DNA of 64,000 nucleotides from Metarhizium brunneum (lineage: Eukaryota; Ascomycota; Sordariomycetes; Hypocreales; Clavicipitaceae). The stretch spans positions 2,542,001 to 2,606,000 of the forward strand of contig NC_089425.1 of assembly GCF_013426205.1 (NCBI RefSeq), read 5' to 3'. The translations under genes were made by a program, and so were the position numbers. Of the stretch, positions 33,677 through 45,807 are shown piece by piece (positions within the stretch are counted from its first letter, which is position 1; each line of letters opens with the position of its first letter). The notes beneath the pieces are model-generated. The model did not search any database. It saw nothing but the letters and a program-made list of their open reading frames with translations, and was not told the origin of the DNA.

Positions 33677-35199
33677 ACCTGGAGGCGAATGATAAATGCT
33701 GTACTACGAACTTGCGATAATGGTTGATGGACATTTTTTTTCACGGCGACAACGAGCGTCACATGAGACGAAACGGCGTTGAGGAGTCAAAACGAACAAC
33801 ACTCAAACAACACGATGACGAATACCAATCATTTCAGGGGACATTACCTCACGATTTGGGTCACTGATATCGGAGGAATGATACGAATATCAAGTCAATG
33901 AAACGATGTCTACCCCACCTACACTATCAACCCGATCCATTTCATATCATGTTGTTAACTCTACTTGATTTTGTTTCCCTTTTCTTTCCATCCAACCCTG
34001 TTAAAATTCTCTTTCTTCCCTTCTTTCACCCATACATCTCTGTATACGTCATCCCTGGAAGTCACGTACTTGAAAATGGGCATAATAGCTTTCTTCTAAC
34101 ATGTACCAATCTTGCCTGCCAATGAAGTTTTGTACGCCCCATGGCTTCTTGCTTCCCCTTTGTCTGAATTTTCTTTTTTCTTGCCGAAATTTCTACTGGC
34201 CCAACTGGCAAGCCATTTTCTTCATGTAGCGGGACGAGAAGCAAGAAGCGATGATGATGAGATACAAGTCTCTTTGTATGAGTAAGGTGGTTATTATAGT
34301 GAGCATAAGAGTAGCACAGACACTTAATATCTATAATATTCAACACAACATTGCACCCTTTTCTACGCGCAACACGCCGCGCGCCAAGGAGCGTAGCAAC
34401 GTGTAAGTAAATGAGGCCCTTTTTCGTCTCTGAATCCGCTTGTGCACACCCTCACTTGCATGTGCGCCGAACAGAATAGAATAAATAGTTTCTTTCATAC
34501 TAAGGTGTATACAGCTAGAGTCTACTTCTCCAGCCTAGGTCGTGATGTTTCCCCATCTTCATGCTCGGCCCAAAGTAATCCTAGCCAACCAAACCCCGTT
34601 GGCCAAACACAAAAATCAGAGCCAGTACCACTGACGATTCCCTCCCAATACAGATATATACACTCGCAGGAAACAGCCGACCGAGGAAAAAATTAAATAA
34701 AACCAAGAGCTCGCGGGAGGGACCATCGAGACCGTCATATGACAGATAGTATACGGAGTCTACCATAGTCCTTTTCCACATTATCATCAGTACGCCATCA
34801 TGCCTCCCTAGGCAGGAATAAAAAAACCCAAGCGACATTAACGGGGGAATAAAGAAAGAAAAAAAGTCAAAATGAAATATACGTGGTAAAGGGACAGAAA
34901 ATCCCGACGTGCCGTAGCCTCCCTTATAATTGCTGATGCGATGCAGTGCGGAGCTCCATTCTTGACTCAGGGGTATGTATGCATATACCGCGCTCGCTGT
35001 GTGGAGTGTATTCGTCAACTATCCAATGGCTACCGTCAGAATTCAACACGGAAGTGACGGCCGTTGCAAATATTCATCAACCATTAGTAGTGGTGGTTGC
35101 TTGTGATTGTAAAAACTTTCAAACGCTGATAATGGAATGACTGTGGAGATGGCTGGGGTATTCCCTGCCTCTCCTTTAAGATATGTTTCCTTTTGATTT
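33677..35199. other. Intergenic region between convergent genes
   Basis: This should contain the 3' untranslated regions of wetA (plus) and the FLC-family gene (minus). Both ends are AT-rich. TACGGAGTC lies near 34752. The 145-codon minus frame at 34581-35018 is Phe/Leu-rich by composition and is not called. Confidence 0.5.
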
Positions 35200-37529
35200 T
35201 TACTCGTAGCCTGCGCCACGCTGCCAGGGACTATTCAGAAACTTGTTAGACGGGACATACCATTCCGTGTTGTACAGGAGTCCACTTACCTAGACGTGTT
35301 TTGTGATCGGTACCCCGGAGCCGGGCTCGAACTCTGGTTGGGTCGCTGCGCCGCGGCAGATCCACTGCGGTTGTAGGGGCTTGGTGACCCGGAGCGGAAG
35401 GGGCTCTCGGGTCGCGGGTCTGCCGGGAAAAGCGGCATGGACGGATTGACAGGCGACCGAGGTCCCTGCTGTCCTTGGAAAGAGTGCTGAGAAGCCGCAG
35501 CAGAAGGATTCTGACCAGCAGCCCGGCGACGAAGGTCCTCGGACGAGAAAGACTCGTTGTCATCCTCCAAATCCATGTGAGCCTTGTATCCTCCAGCCTT
35601 GTCACCTCGGGCAGTAGCGGCAAGAGCATCCAGCTCAGTCGTGGTAGTCAGGTGCGTTTGAGACTTCATAAACGAAGCTCGGTCGTCGGCCATGTACTGG
35701 TAGCGAGCATCGGGGTTCTTGCGGATCAAGGAGACCGTAGTAGAGATAATAACCATCAGGAGTAAGATGAGCGCAAAAACTGCGTTTAGGACAAAGAGAA
35801 CGACTCCGACGACTCCGACTACCAGTTGAGGGGCTCCAAATACATTAGAGAAGATCAGCAGGAAGATGGCGTTGAGGAAATTGACGACGCAGATGGCGAT
35901 ATTGAACGAATTAGTGGGTTTGTCCATCCAAGGTCGAAGAACTGACGCTGCGATTAGAGCAGCAGCCTCGATAATGACGAAACCAACGGCTTGGGCTACT
36001 CCGCTCTTCTGAGCAAAGGCAACGAACATGGCCTTGACAAGAGTGTACACCAAAACTGGAACAATAAAGTAGTATGCAGAGGCGCGAAATTGAATGTAGA
36101 GGAATCCCCACTTGTTGAGAGCCTGAGGGTCAGAGAATAAAATGTAGGCAGGGTTGCGGTGCATAGCCACAGAACGGCGAGCGATACGGATAACCTTGGT
36201 TGCGCCCCAGGCCAGCGTGGCGGCCAGACCGAAGAAGAAGAAAACAGCAAGCACAACCTCGGCCGCCGAGTCAACTTGAGTAAACTCCCAAAGGCAAAGG
36301 ATGGCCATCTGAGGGAAACCGATAAGAGCCACACGGAAGAGAATACCCTTCAAGACGGTGAACCAGCCATTTCGGAACTCGAGGAAAGTATCGCTGTCTA
36401 TCCACTTTTGCTTTACCGCGAGCTCGCAAATCCCCTTGAAGCTGGCAACAGCCAGAATGGTGAAGACGACGAAGATGCAGAAGAAGGTTAACCCAGTCAT
36501 GAACAAGTTGGTGGTTTCGATCTTGGAGCGGAACGCTACACGCTGAATTCCATAAACGATATAAGCACCGGAGGAGGTCATGATGTTGCCTCGCTTAATC
36601 AGGTTGCCGGCGGCGGCGACAACGGGCCTGGGCATCATAGCGGCACCACGCCTGAAAAGACTGAGGCTGTGGCCCGTAAAGTCTAGGCCACGCTTTTCAA
36701 CCTGAACAGAGACGGTGGTGAGGGTATCGAAAATAGTGGACGGGGTACCTCCAGTAGCCCGCTGATACCAAGTGAAAATGGTTTGCATGAATCCGACCTT
36801 GATAATACCCATCGACCATTGGAAATCCTGGGTCCAGGACTGAACAATGGGTGGTAAGTGAACACCGGTGAGACCAAGGATAGCCTGTCCTTGAAAATAG
36901 CCGAAGAGCGAGAGCGAGTTAGCTGCAACGTGAGCGGCCGTGTTGGAGTGTCCAAGACCATTGACAACAGCAGAGGAAACCAGGGCCAGACCAGCAATAA
37001 TAGCGGTGGCCCACTTGACTCCCAATAAGTCAACCGTCTTTCCGTTTGAAATGTCGGCCTCGACACAGGCAATGCTGCGAGGGTTGTCAGTCTTGGTCAA
37101 GTTGATCTGGACACGGACGGTGGCATCCAAGTCGGGAATGCTGTAAGCGATGCCGGGGATCTGCTTGGCAGCATCGGCTGGGACGGGCAAGTTGAAGGCG
37201 AAGGGAATCTTTCCGGCAACCATGGGACACAGACCACCCAGCTTCATCTCACAAGGATCAACGGTCTTCCTCAGAAAAGTGTAACCATAGGCGGAAATAG
37301 CGAGGTCGAAAAGAACGTAGCCCTGGACGGATGACGTGGCGACAACCTCAACGGTCGCAGAGTTATTGTTTGGGGTGTAGACAACATTAAAAAGACTGGC
37401 AGTAAAACTTGAGTCGTCCTGGCAATTATTGAGAGAATTGGACACGAGCATGTCCTCGCCGGCAACCGGGGAAAGCATCGTGGCCATGGAGGCCAGGAGC
37501 AGCAGCGGCGCCTTGAGAAGCGACCGCAT
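35200..37529 (-). CDS. TRP-like / flavin carrier (FLC) family membrane protein
   Basis: Exons 37529-35290 and 35230-35200 give 756 residues. The start MRSLLKAPLLLLAS opens a signal peptide ending near AG-ED. An ML-like lumenal domain with paired Cys (about 25-180) follows, then a TRP-like region of about nine membrane segments (about 185-600), then a cytosolic Ser/Pro-rich tail. The family (yeast FLC1-3, S. pombe Pkd2 relatives, Neurospora spray-type proteins) sits in ER or plasma membrane and is linked to Ca2+ homeostasis, FAD import and wall integrity. Reading straight through would stop at TAA 35288-35286, inside a perfect GTAAGT donor. Splicing the 59-nt intron (branch TCTAAC, acceptor AATAG) adds the terminus SSPWQRGAGYE, which looks like a genuine tail. 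The regulator is unknown; the leader is long and pyrimidine-rich. Confidence 0.88.
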
Positions 37530-40356
37530 TTTGACAGTGGTCGAGTGATGTCGTTTGATCTTGAAGAGAGGAAAATTCGGAGTTGGGGCCAATACAATCA
37601 ATCAATCGGCACTGCCCACTCTGAGTGGTGTCGTCGTCTTCGTCCCGCGAAACGGCTCACTGTTTAGTCGAAGAAAGAGCTCATGTGCTGAGGGCTGCCA
37701 GGTTTAAAATGGTTAATTAACGAGGCAAACGGAAGGTCGGTCGGTGGGCTGGGCCAGGTCGGATCAATAGGTGGGATGCTAATCGGGTTGAGTCGACGAC
37801 CGAGAGAGCCTGTCGCAACTATATCGTCTGCAAGCGAATGACCTCTACCAGAGATGAGGTGACGAGGAGAGAAAACGATGACGGTAGACGGCGATGGGTG
37901 ATGTCGGAGCGAGGGGAATAAAGAGTGACCGATCCGAGCAAACACGTCGTTGCACGAAGACGCCGAGAGTAGCGAATGAAATGGGGCGGTGGAACAAAGG
38001 CCCTGTCCAGACAAGATTGTCAGGGAAGGCGACAGTCGACCGTAAGAAGGGGGCGATGGGCGAGGTTGAAGTTGGAGATGGCTGTCGCGACAATGAAAAA
38101 CGAGCCAAGTGATGGAGGAGGAGACGAGGCACTTGGGTTGTGATGAGGGAAAGGAGCCACAAAGAGAGGGTGGGTTCGGGAACAGGACATGGAGTGGAGG
38201 AAGCAATGTGCAGACATGGAGGGCTTCCGGTGGCTCGTCGTCAGTCGGTGGAGATGACTTTGAGAGCCAGAGTAGCCAGAACCTTGACGTTTCCGGGCGG
38301 GCAGTGCTGAAGGGCCTTCTGGGCTGTCTGGGCGCCTGGGGGGGGGATTCGAGGGAGATGGGAAGAGATGTGGCAGGCGGCAGGGGTGCTGGCCCCACAT
38401 CGGGTGGGGCGTGGCCGTCTTGAGCAAATGGCGAGCGTGCAGTCTCTGGCTAGCAGTGATCCGGTCTGATTTCCATTTGACTAGTACCAGTCGTAGTACT
38501 TTCTTTATAGGGTTTGACGCCAAGGCCAAAAGGCAAAGGCCAAGGCAAACATGAAGGCAAAGGCAAAGGGGGCTAGGGGGACGGCCAAGCGGTGCAGAAT
38601 TGGAAGCATACTACATGTACATGTTGGCGCCGCGCGGGAACTCTGTGCTGGTTGCCCGGGAGCAACTCAACAGGACGATAGGGCGCCGGGCAGCGTGCCA
38701 GCCGCGCGGGGCGCCATCGGCCGTGCAGGAACGTCGCGCCGCGTACTATTTTTGCAGATGACGCAGGTACCATGGCCCAGTTGGCTGAACATTTGAACCC
38801 CTGACTTTTGTTCCCAGTGGGCGGGCTGGAGGACACGAGCCCGTCGTCACGGCGGCAAACCCGATTCAATGTTGCCTCAATTCGTTTGTCTTTGCTGGTC
38901 GCATCTCGTAATAGGGCCAGGGTCTACACGCAGCCGAGAGCTGAGTGCGCAACAGTGACGAATCCTGCAGCGTGGTACGGCGTGACGAGGCTCGTCGTGC
39001 CGTCCTCTGGGCGCTCTTGGTCTCGTACATCATTTGCTTTTGCATTGGCAAGAATGGATCACCTCGTACTCCGTACTCGTAGTACTAATACGCACCCATT
39101 CCACTCTGCTTGGCGGGCCAGAATGCCGAGACTCCAGAACCATGGTGCTGGGCATCGCCACACAGCACGCCGCCCGGCGTCGACATGGCCACGAATTGCC
39201 CGACGTTTACGTTTGGCAGCAACTCCAGCCAAAACAAAACAAGAACAAGATGCCAGCAGTCGAACCCTGCCAGCGCCCGTTTTCAGGGACACGCAACACC
39301 ATCTAAAACCGGCACCGTCTGGCCTCGCCCAGGGACCAGCGGCTCCGGCTCAGGGAGCACCAGCGACTGCATCGTGTCAGGGTTTCCAGGTTACAGGCTC
39401 CGTCTCGTCTTGTTTCTGGGGAGCCCGACGGCTTGTCACTGCACGTGTGCGGCGAAGCAATTTTCGACCAGCCTTGGCGCCGAGAGAAGTAGTAATACTA
39501 CTACTACTTACTACTACTACCAGCACCAGACTCCTTGTTGTCATCAATTAGTATCCAGCCAAGCCCGCATCGAGCCCATCATCGAGTGAGCAACTACAGC
39601 CTTCCAAATCACACTCCGTGCCGCCACACCAGTCTTTTGTTATGACTCGGTCGCATCTGCGCCTGCAGCAGACACTGGCATGCAAAATGTGCGCTCGTCA
39701 AGCAGACGACGACCAACAACTGGCGCTACCAGCCGTCGTCACGTGATGCACAGTCATCCCCCAAGCCCAGCAGCGTCGAGCATTGGCTGACATACTACTA
39801 CTACTACTAGTACTTTCGTTCTAAATATACGTGAAGCAGTTCGTCCCTTCAAACGCAGCCATTATCAAAGGCCGCGGCGCGCCCAAAACACAGCCAGTGT
39901 CTCACCAACCAAGGCGCCCCTCCCGTCGGTGCCGTGGCCCGTCACATGTGCACCCATCAAGGAAGTGCCTTTCACCAGCAGCCCCGAAAGCATGGCATTC
40001 CCTGTTCCTCTACCTGCACTGTCTCGAATTGCTGTCGGCCCGCTTGGAGCGTTTACACTTGATCGGCCATCCTGAGTTAGAGTGCGTGGGATGTGCATCA
40101 CCTTGTGCGCCCACTGTCGTCATCTGAGTGTGTCATCTTATCCAGTGGAAAACACATGACGCTACTTATAGAGGAATACGTATTAAATCGTGCAGTAATC
40201 TCCCACGTGTGAAAATCTCTGCCAAGACTTTCGATTCATCAAGCAAACCAGCTAGCTAGCCGATAATTATGGCTGTATCTACTCAAGAAATACGAATCAT
40301 CTAATGCATGCGTCATCCATGTGTTCCTCCATGTAGGGGTGAAGCCATGCTCACGT
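37530..40356. other. Intergenic region
   Basis: The first kilobase (37530-38530) is the likely promoter and leader of the FLC gene; its open frames on both strands are composition-driven. AAGGC-rich repeats lie at 38520-38575. A TACTCCGTACT word lies at 39067. ACT/TAC trinucleotide arrays lie at 39489-39521 and 39792-39810. No gene is supported. Confidence 0.55.
39489..39810. repeat. Two ACT/TAC trinucleotide arrays
   Basis: Short arrays of TAC/ACT units lie at 39489-39521 and 39792-39810. A third lies near 43729-43742. All are intergenic. Confidence 0.7.
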
Positions 40357-42915
40357 CTACAGCATATCCCACTGTGTATTCCACGGTTGATTCCGCTGTG
40401 AATAATCAACACCATGCTTGTACGAACTCGTCAGCTCCTCCTGATCTATCCCGCAGTGTATTTGTCCATCCCGGCCCTGAAACCATCCCAGACCATAAGT
40501 CTTGCCATCATCCAGCTTCCTCACCATCTCGGTATTACTCAACTTTTCCGTTCCCACAAAGTCATACAGCATCTTGCTTTGATGAATATATGCCAACACG
40601 GATGAGATTGTGTTGGGCTGTCGCGGTAAGAAAGGGTGGCGTCGCCGTACAAAGACGATACAAGACACGACGCTCATGTACAAGAGGATAAACATGGCGA
40701 TGCCAAAGGAAACGTAAAATGAATGAATCGTCTCTTGTCCAGAGTTGATTAGTTTGCCTCTGCCCTCATCAACATTGCCATCGCCGTTGAGTAGAAAATC
40801 CTTGCCGTCAACCGTGGCCAGACCGGTCACGAGAATGGTCAAGAACTCGGCAATGACACTGCCAAAGCCAACAAGGAACATGACTGTATGACCATTCAGG
40901 AGCGCCTTGATGGGGAGATAGCCGAACGGCATGGCCGTGTAATCCAACGTCAACAGAACTGACGGCGCATGCCTCTTGGATAGTATGTAGTAAGGCTCCA
41001 TCATCCGAACGGCGGTTTCTAAAGAATTCCAGCTCATTTTGAGACAGACTGCTACAGCCGTCACAAACCAAGGCGCCTTGTCCGAGACAACATCTGCTTC
41101 AGTGAAAAGGAAAGCCGGGATGAATCCCATAAAGCCCCATAGGGCGATGGCAAATGGGATAAACCCAGCCAAACGCAACATCAACGGGTGAGGATTTTCT
41201 GATAGATGTACATCTTCATATCTCTCCCTTTCTTGCGACGTCGCTGGATTCTCATTGTCAGGCGCCAGCGATGAATTTCGCAACATGTACCGATTATACT
41301 TCAACTTTTGGTGAATATCCTTGTGCTTGGCCGTATCCATGTCTTTGAAGTCCATCAGTATGTGGCTCACAACAGCCATAGAAGCCAGACCAGCAATGCC
41401 CTGCACATCGGACAGTAACCCGGTACGTCTGCTCTGCAGCAAAAATAGCAGGCCAATGCCCGCCGCGGAGCACACAGCTAGTGTTGAAGTCAAAAGTCGT
41501 GACCATGCCGGGGAAAAATGCAGATATTTATCGTCATTTGGATGGTTCATTCTCTCCTCTCGGCTGGGTGAAAGTACAACCGACGCAGACGCAAATGTTG
41601 GAACAAGAGAAATAGCCAGGGTAGTTGCAATCGATGAAAGAGCAACAGCATAGTGTCCCAGGGTTAATGCTCGAAAGGGCCGAAAGAAACTAAAACTCGT
41701 CACATAGTCCACATTCATAGACTCCGCCGCCAACGCGCCGCCTGGCTTGGATAGTTGGTAAAATGCCTCCAGGCGTCTAACTTCAAAATCGATGAATTGC
41801 CACAACACCCCGTAAACGACGGCGGAGAGAGTAGGCGCAAATTTCACTGCAAAATAGAGGCCAGGCTTGACATCGCTGGGCTTCTGGAACTGTAACAGAG
41901 GTGTTGTCGAGTATTTTCGAAAGAGAACCTCTTGCATGACAGCCAGGGCGACAGAAAGTAAGACCATCATGGTGAGATAAGGCCATCGCATGGACCACGG
42001 TTTCCAATTTGGCTGGGGATAAAATATTTGCGTTTGCTGTCCTTTGCTGGCGACCGTACTTCGCCGGCTGTCGGGGTCCCAGAGCATGTTTGATCCTTCA
42101 AAATTGCTGAGATCGGTTGGTGCCGTCTCGAGGACAACTTGGATCACCTCTCCTCGCCGGTTGGCCTCATCCTGACCCTTGAACTGAATAGTCTCGTTTC
42201 TTGTCAAAAGTTTGGTTGATTTGCGCCGCGTAAATGATCTGGTGAGGCTCCGCTTGATTGATGTCGGGCTGGACAAAAGCTCCATGTCCCGAAGCGTGGA
42301 ATCTGGTCGAAAGCCTTGACCTATTCCACCTGTAAGGTTTCCATTCGCTTCCTGTCGCTGTAGACTTCTGATAAATTCAACATCATGGGTGGTCATTGGC
42401 CCCATAGCAGATGTAATGTCGACTGCTGGCGGTACCATCTCGTCCTCTTGTACAATCATATCGTACCGTGCAATAGTGCCCATAGGCGCCGCTGATTGGA
42501 GCAGAGACAGGTCATAGCCTTCCTCCTGCATGCTCTCTGATGTAGTCTGCCTTGTCGAAGAGCGATAGCTGGGCCGGCGGGTGTTGATGGAGTGCATTCT
42601 CGTCGGCGGAGTGGCTGATATACTAGACACCGGTGCATATCCTCCGCCGTAACCAAACGAGCCAGCCCAAACAGAACCGAGCGCATAGCTGTGGCCGCCA
42701 TCATCATACCCTGGGGGGTTTAATATGTCTTGTTCAAATTGTGAAGAAACAAACGAGTCCTGAGTTCGCAGCTCATGCATCCGCGAAGAACCATGGTAGT
42801 AGGCAGGATTGGTATCGCTCAACGGAGAAGCAGTTGACAATCGCCAGCCGCCATGTTGGCCCGAGGGAGCTCCTTGGCGCAAGGGTTCTTTGCCCATACG
42901 GTTATGAGCCTCCAT
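40357..42915 (-). CDS. DUF3433 multi-pass membrane protein
   Basis: Intronless frame of 852 residues. Residues 1 to about 300 are cytosolic and Ser/Arg-rich (motif RSLTRSFTRRKS). A membrane segment near WPYLTMMVLLSVALAV opens the first repeat unit, with FxVKFAPTLSAVVYG and a Glu-rich half, the pattern of fungal DUF3433 domains. A second unit starts at about 580 (FIPFAIALWGFMGF) and repeats the layout: MMEPYYILSKRHAP mirrors EAFYQLSKPGGA. About eight hydrophobic segments are present in all. Family members are fungal-specific plasma-membrane or endomembrane proteins of unknown function and are often mislabelled as metabolic enzymes in databases. The C-terminal tail (GWFQGRDGQIHCGIDQEEL) is soluble. 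The start at 42915 is the first ATG of the frame and is followed by protein-like sequence. Confidence 0.85.
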   Translation of the reverse strand: MEAHNRMGKEPLRQGAPSGQHGGWRLSTASPLSDTNPAYYHGSSRMHELRTQDSFVSSQFEQDILNPPGYDDGGHSYALGSVWAGSFGYGGGYAPVSSISATPPTRMHSINTRRPSYRSSTRQTTSESMQEEGYDLSLLQSAAPMGTIARYDMIVQEDEMVPPAVDITSAMGPMTTHDVEFIRSLQRQEANGNLTGGIGQGFRPDSTLRDMELLSSPTSIKRSLTRSFTRRKSTKLLTRNETIQFKGQDEANRRGEVIQVVLETAPTDLSNFEGSNMLWDPDSRRSTVASKGQQTQIFYPQPNWKPWSMRWPYLTMMVLLSVALAVMQEVLFRKYSTTPLLQFQKPSDVKPGLYFAVKFAPTLSAVVYGVLWQFIDFEVRRLEAFYQLSKPGGALAAESMNVDYVTSFSFFRPFRALTLGHYAVALSSIATTLAISLVPTFASASVVLSPSREERMNHPNDDKYLHFSPAWSRLLTSTLAVCSAAGIGLLFLLQSRRTGLLSDVQGIAGLASMAVVSHILMDFKDMDTAKHKDIHQKLKYNRYMLRNSSLAPDNENPATSQERERYEDVHLSENPHPLMLRLAGFIPFAIALWGFMGFIPAFLFTEADVVSDKAPWFVTAVAVCLKMSWNSLETAVRMMEPYYILSKRHAPSVLLTLDYTAMPFGYLPIKALLNGHTVMFLVGFGSVIAEFLTILVTGLATVDGKDFLLNGDGNVDEGRGKLINSGQETIHSFYVSFGIAMFILLYMSVVSCIVFVRRRHPFLPRQPNTISSVLAYIHQSKMLYDFVGTEKLSNTEMVRKLDDGKTYGLGWFQGRDGQIHCGIDQEELTSSYKHGVDYSQRNQPWNTQWDML

Positions 42916-44544
42916 AATCCAAAGGTATCACCATGTCGGGCAAAACAGCCAGGCCACAATCGCAAGCAAGGCTGTCTGGCGGGTCGGAGGCAGCTGCAGG
43001 AACAGTGCAACAATAGCAGGGCAAGACACGGGGAGAAGCCGATTACTAGTCGCAGACCCGAGGGTGCAGGTGTAAGTAAGACAAGCGGCGCAAACTCGTT
43101 GGGAGGGCTGCAATCAAACTCACGGGATTGTCGCAAACCCAGAAACAGGGACGTCTTGCGCGAGGACTCGGGATCAGTCGAAAGCAAGGAGTGATAGAAC
43201 AAGCAACATTGAAGGCCAGGCCGAGGCGAGCTACGCGAAGGATCAACTCCGGCTCAACCGCTCGATGGGGGACCCATGGGACCTCCTGGTTCCTGGGAGA
43301 CTGGAGGCAGCATTTGAGGCATGTTATCCCGATGGCCCCTCCATATTACCTAGGTATTATGGATGGCGCTTTTGATGCCCCCTGGCCTGGTTCTCAGCTC
43401 CTCAGCGGGAGGTGGGCCTTGAATGTTGCAGCCCTCTCCAATGTTAACGTGGTGGACGAGATGAAATAAAGTGGGCCAAGAAGATGATAGGGCTGGCAGT
43501 GGCCGTGAGAAATTAGAAACTGGGCAACAGCAAAGCCAAGCGCTCCTTCCTCCTGTTTGAATGTCCCAGGGAAGAAGGGGCGGTCTTGCGGGTAGTACTA
43601 TAGCCAATAGCATTTCTTTGCCAAGAAACCTCGCAAAGTTAACGAGTTGGTATTTCCGCCTATGTAAAATATCAATGAAAAGACTTCCCATTCTACCGAG
43701 CACTACCTACTTCAACTACATTTATTAATACTACTACTACTGAAACATTGATCAGGCCGCAGGAAGAGCCGTCAACCATCGAGCAATAATAGCGCCACTG
43801 AACCATCAGCCGCCGTGCCACCATGTGCCACCTTGCAAGCACAGATTAGAAACTTGGCGCTTTGCCCCCAAGTTGGTCAACATGTCTGGCACTGATTGGA
43901 CTGCGAATCGCATTGTTGTGGCCGAAGCAGCCAGACAGCCTCATCATTGGGCGAGTATATAAATATGCGGACATGCCACGGTACCATTGACCACGTGCCT
44001 GTATGAGGCGGCCTCTCGGTGGAATGGTGCCGTCTGGGTTGCCGCGCATGTTGGCACATTGGCACGCTTCTATCTTCCTGCCCAGCCCAATTTCAATGGT
44101 TGGTCACGAATACGTGGCGGTCGAGTCTCGGCAATAATCAAGCCACAGTCGTTGTCGACCCCTCCATTAGCTGGTACGGAGGGAGCAACTTTATATGAGC
44201 TCGGGTTGCTCAGTGCCACACCAAGATGCGAAGCGAGAGGATACAAGGCTGCGTACGTACTCTATAAAGCACCCATGACAAGATTCGCATGACCAGTCTT
44301 CTGGATAAACAACGGAGATATTATACTTCGGCACGTCTACGATATACACCTGTCGAGATAAATGCAGTCTATGAATTACTAAAGCCGGAATATATCATCC
44401 TTAAAAGCCAGCCGTAAAACGAATACTGGCTGTTTATACCACGATCTGACGCCGGTTCCCATCCATAAAAACACAGCATCGAAAGAAGTCGCTATCGCTA
44501 GAATATGCCAACATACATACATACATGAATGGTGCCTAATGACG
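42916..44544. other. Intergenic region
   Basis: It holds the promoter of the DUF3433 gene and the 3' region of the PLC-like gene at 44545. A TAC/ACT repeat lies near 43729 and a TACGGAGG word near 44175. No gene is supported. Confidence 0.5.
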
Positions 44545-45807
44545 TCAAAGGCTAGCGACTGCCATCGCCGCAACGGATATCCAGAGACTTTGAACAATGA
44601 TGCGTGATGCCGCAGAAGGCTGACCGCAAGGCTTGCTGTAATCGTAAGTGACGTTGTTCACCGCCGCGGCAGCCGCGAATACCGAACAGGGCTTCGGTGA
44701 GCCATAGTTGTAATAGTCAACGTTGAGGATGTTTGGTGCCCGTCCCCAGTCTGAACGGCAGTTATTCGCCGCCAGCCCGACACTCCCAGTACCATTGAAG
44801 CCGTTTGTTTCGTTGAGCAGAGACACTGCCGGAACAAGTAGCTGGACGCCAAATACGTTAAACTCGACGTTGAGGTTGTGATTCATAAGATACATCCTGT
44901 CCATGGCCGCTTCCCTTGGCAAGTCAGGCGGACGCTGCACAGTGCAAGGAAACGCGCGATCCTGCGGGTCGAATGGCGTCTCCCACATCTGGGAGAACTG
45001 GTCCAGCAGCCAAGGATACTTGGTTTGGTTGGCCTGATAGTCCAAGAACATGACGACTCGTTTACCCCGGATGATCATGTCCTCCAAGGTGGGCCAGTCG
45101 TTGAGGGCCATGGGAAGAAACGGCGCATTGTAAACATACTTTGTGATGCCGGATCGCTCTATAAAGGGGACGTACAGTGAGGGATCTGAATAGTTGCCAT
45201 TGCCGAGCAAGATGGTCACAACATCGTACGGGTGGGCGTCAACCCAATCGGCAACTTGGCCCAGCCAGTTGTAGATGGGACCGGCATCCAACAAGTCACA
45301 AGAGGTGTGGCAAAAATGAGGAGTTGACGAGTTTGGAGGCCACTGGATCTGAGCTTGGAGAAAGCGAACACCGTCATCCAGCTGAGTCAAGACGTCCACC
45401 TCCTGATTGGAACCGCTGTTTCCGGGCCGGACGAAGGGCGAGTTGTGACATCCAACATTGGTGATGTTGCTGTACCTTCGTGTGCAAAGCTCGACGTGGT
45501 TGTTACAAGGCTGTGTGTTTGTAGGTGCCGAAGACGTGGTGGTGGTGAAATTGGCACCTGTTGTCATGGTTCCGCTCGAGGAGGTCACGGCGGTCGTCGA
45601 GCTATTGGCCCCGGTGAGCGTGATTTTGGAGCCATATGACTGATAAGGCCCAGTAGGAGGACCGGTCTGAAAAGATGGTCGTTCTGTTCTTGTTCCGGTG
45701 AGAAAGGTGAGCTCTGACGTTGCCGAATACGATACTGTTTGAGACACAGCTCCGGGCGTCAGCAACCCTAATGCGCTGAAGGCTGCCGCCGCCGTCGACA
45801 GCCTCAT
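44545..45807 (-). CDS. Secreted, probably GPI-anchored PLC-like phosphodiesterase
   Basis: Intronless frame of 420 residues. The N-terminus (MRLSTAAAAFSALGLLTPGAVS) is a signal peptide. A Ser/Thr-rich linker (about 25-95) leads into a PLC-like phosphodiesterase fold with Cys pairs; CHNSPFV holds the candidate catalytic His and GVRFLQAQIQW the second core strand. Other family features are HTSCDLLDAG, WVDAHPYDVVTILLGN and VMFLDYQANQTKYPW. The C-terminus ends in a hydrophobic stretch (LWISVAAMAVASL) after small residues, typical of a GPI signal. These proteins share the TIM barrel of PI-specific phospholipase C, but the substrate in fungi is not established; they are expected at the cell surface. 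Many N-x-S/T sites suggest glycosylation. A second PLC-like gene is 3.6 kb away. Confidence 0.85.
   Translation of the reverse strand: MRLSTAAAAFSALGLLTPGAVSQTVSYSATSELTFLTGTRTERPSFQTGPPTGPYQSYGSKITLTGANSSTTAVTSSSGTMTTGANFTTTTSSAPTNTQPCNNHVELCTRRYSNITNVGCHNSPFVRPGNSGSNQEVDVLTQLDDGVRFLQAQIQWPPNSSTPHFCHTSCDLLDAGPIYNWLGQVADWVDAHPYDVVTILLGNGNYSDPSLYVPFIERSGITKYVYNAPFLPMALNDWPTLEDMIIRGKRVVMFLDYQANQTKYPWLLDQFSQMWETPFDPQDRAFPCTVQRPPDLPREAAMDRMYLMNHNLNVEFNVFGVQLLVPAVSLLNETNGFNGTGSVGLAANNCRSDWGRAPNILNVDYYNYGSPKPCSVFAAAAAVNNVTYDYSKPCGQPSAASRIIVQSLWISVAAMAVASL

Noticed and set aside
34581..35018. 145-codon minus-strand frame, Phe/Leu-rich
   Set aside because: It lies in the expected 3' untranslated region of the FLC gene, and its hydrophobicity follows T-rich sequence.
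37664..38398. 244-codon minus-strand open frame upstream of the FLC gene
   Set aside because: Pro/Ser/Leu-rich from a pyrimidine-rich leader; the opposite strand is open too. It is better explained as promoter and 5' leader.
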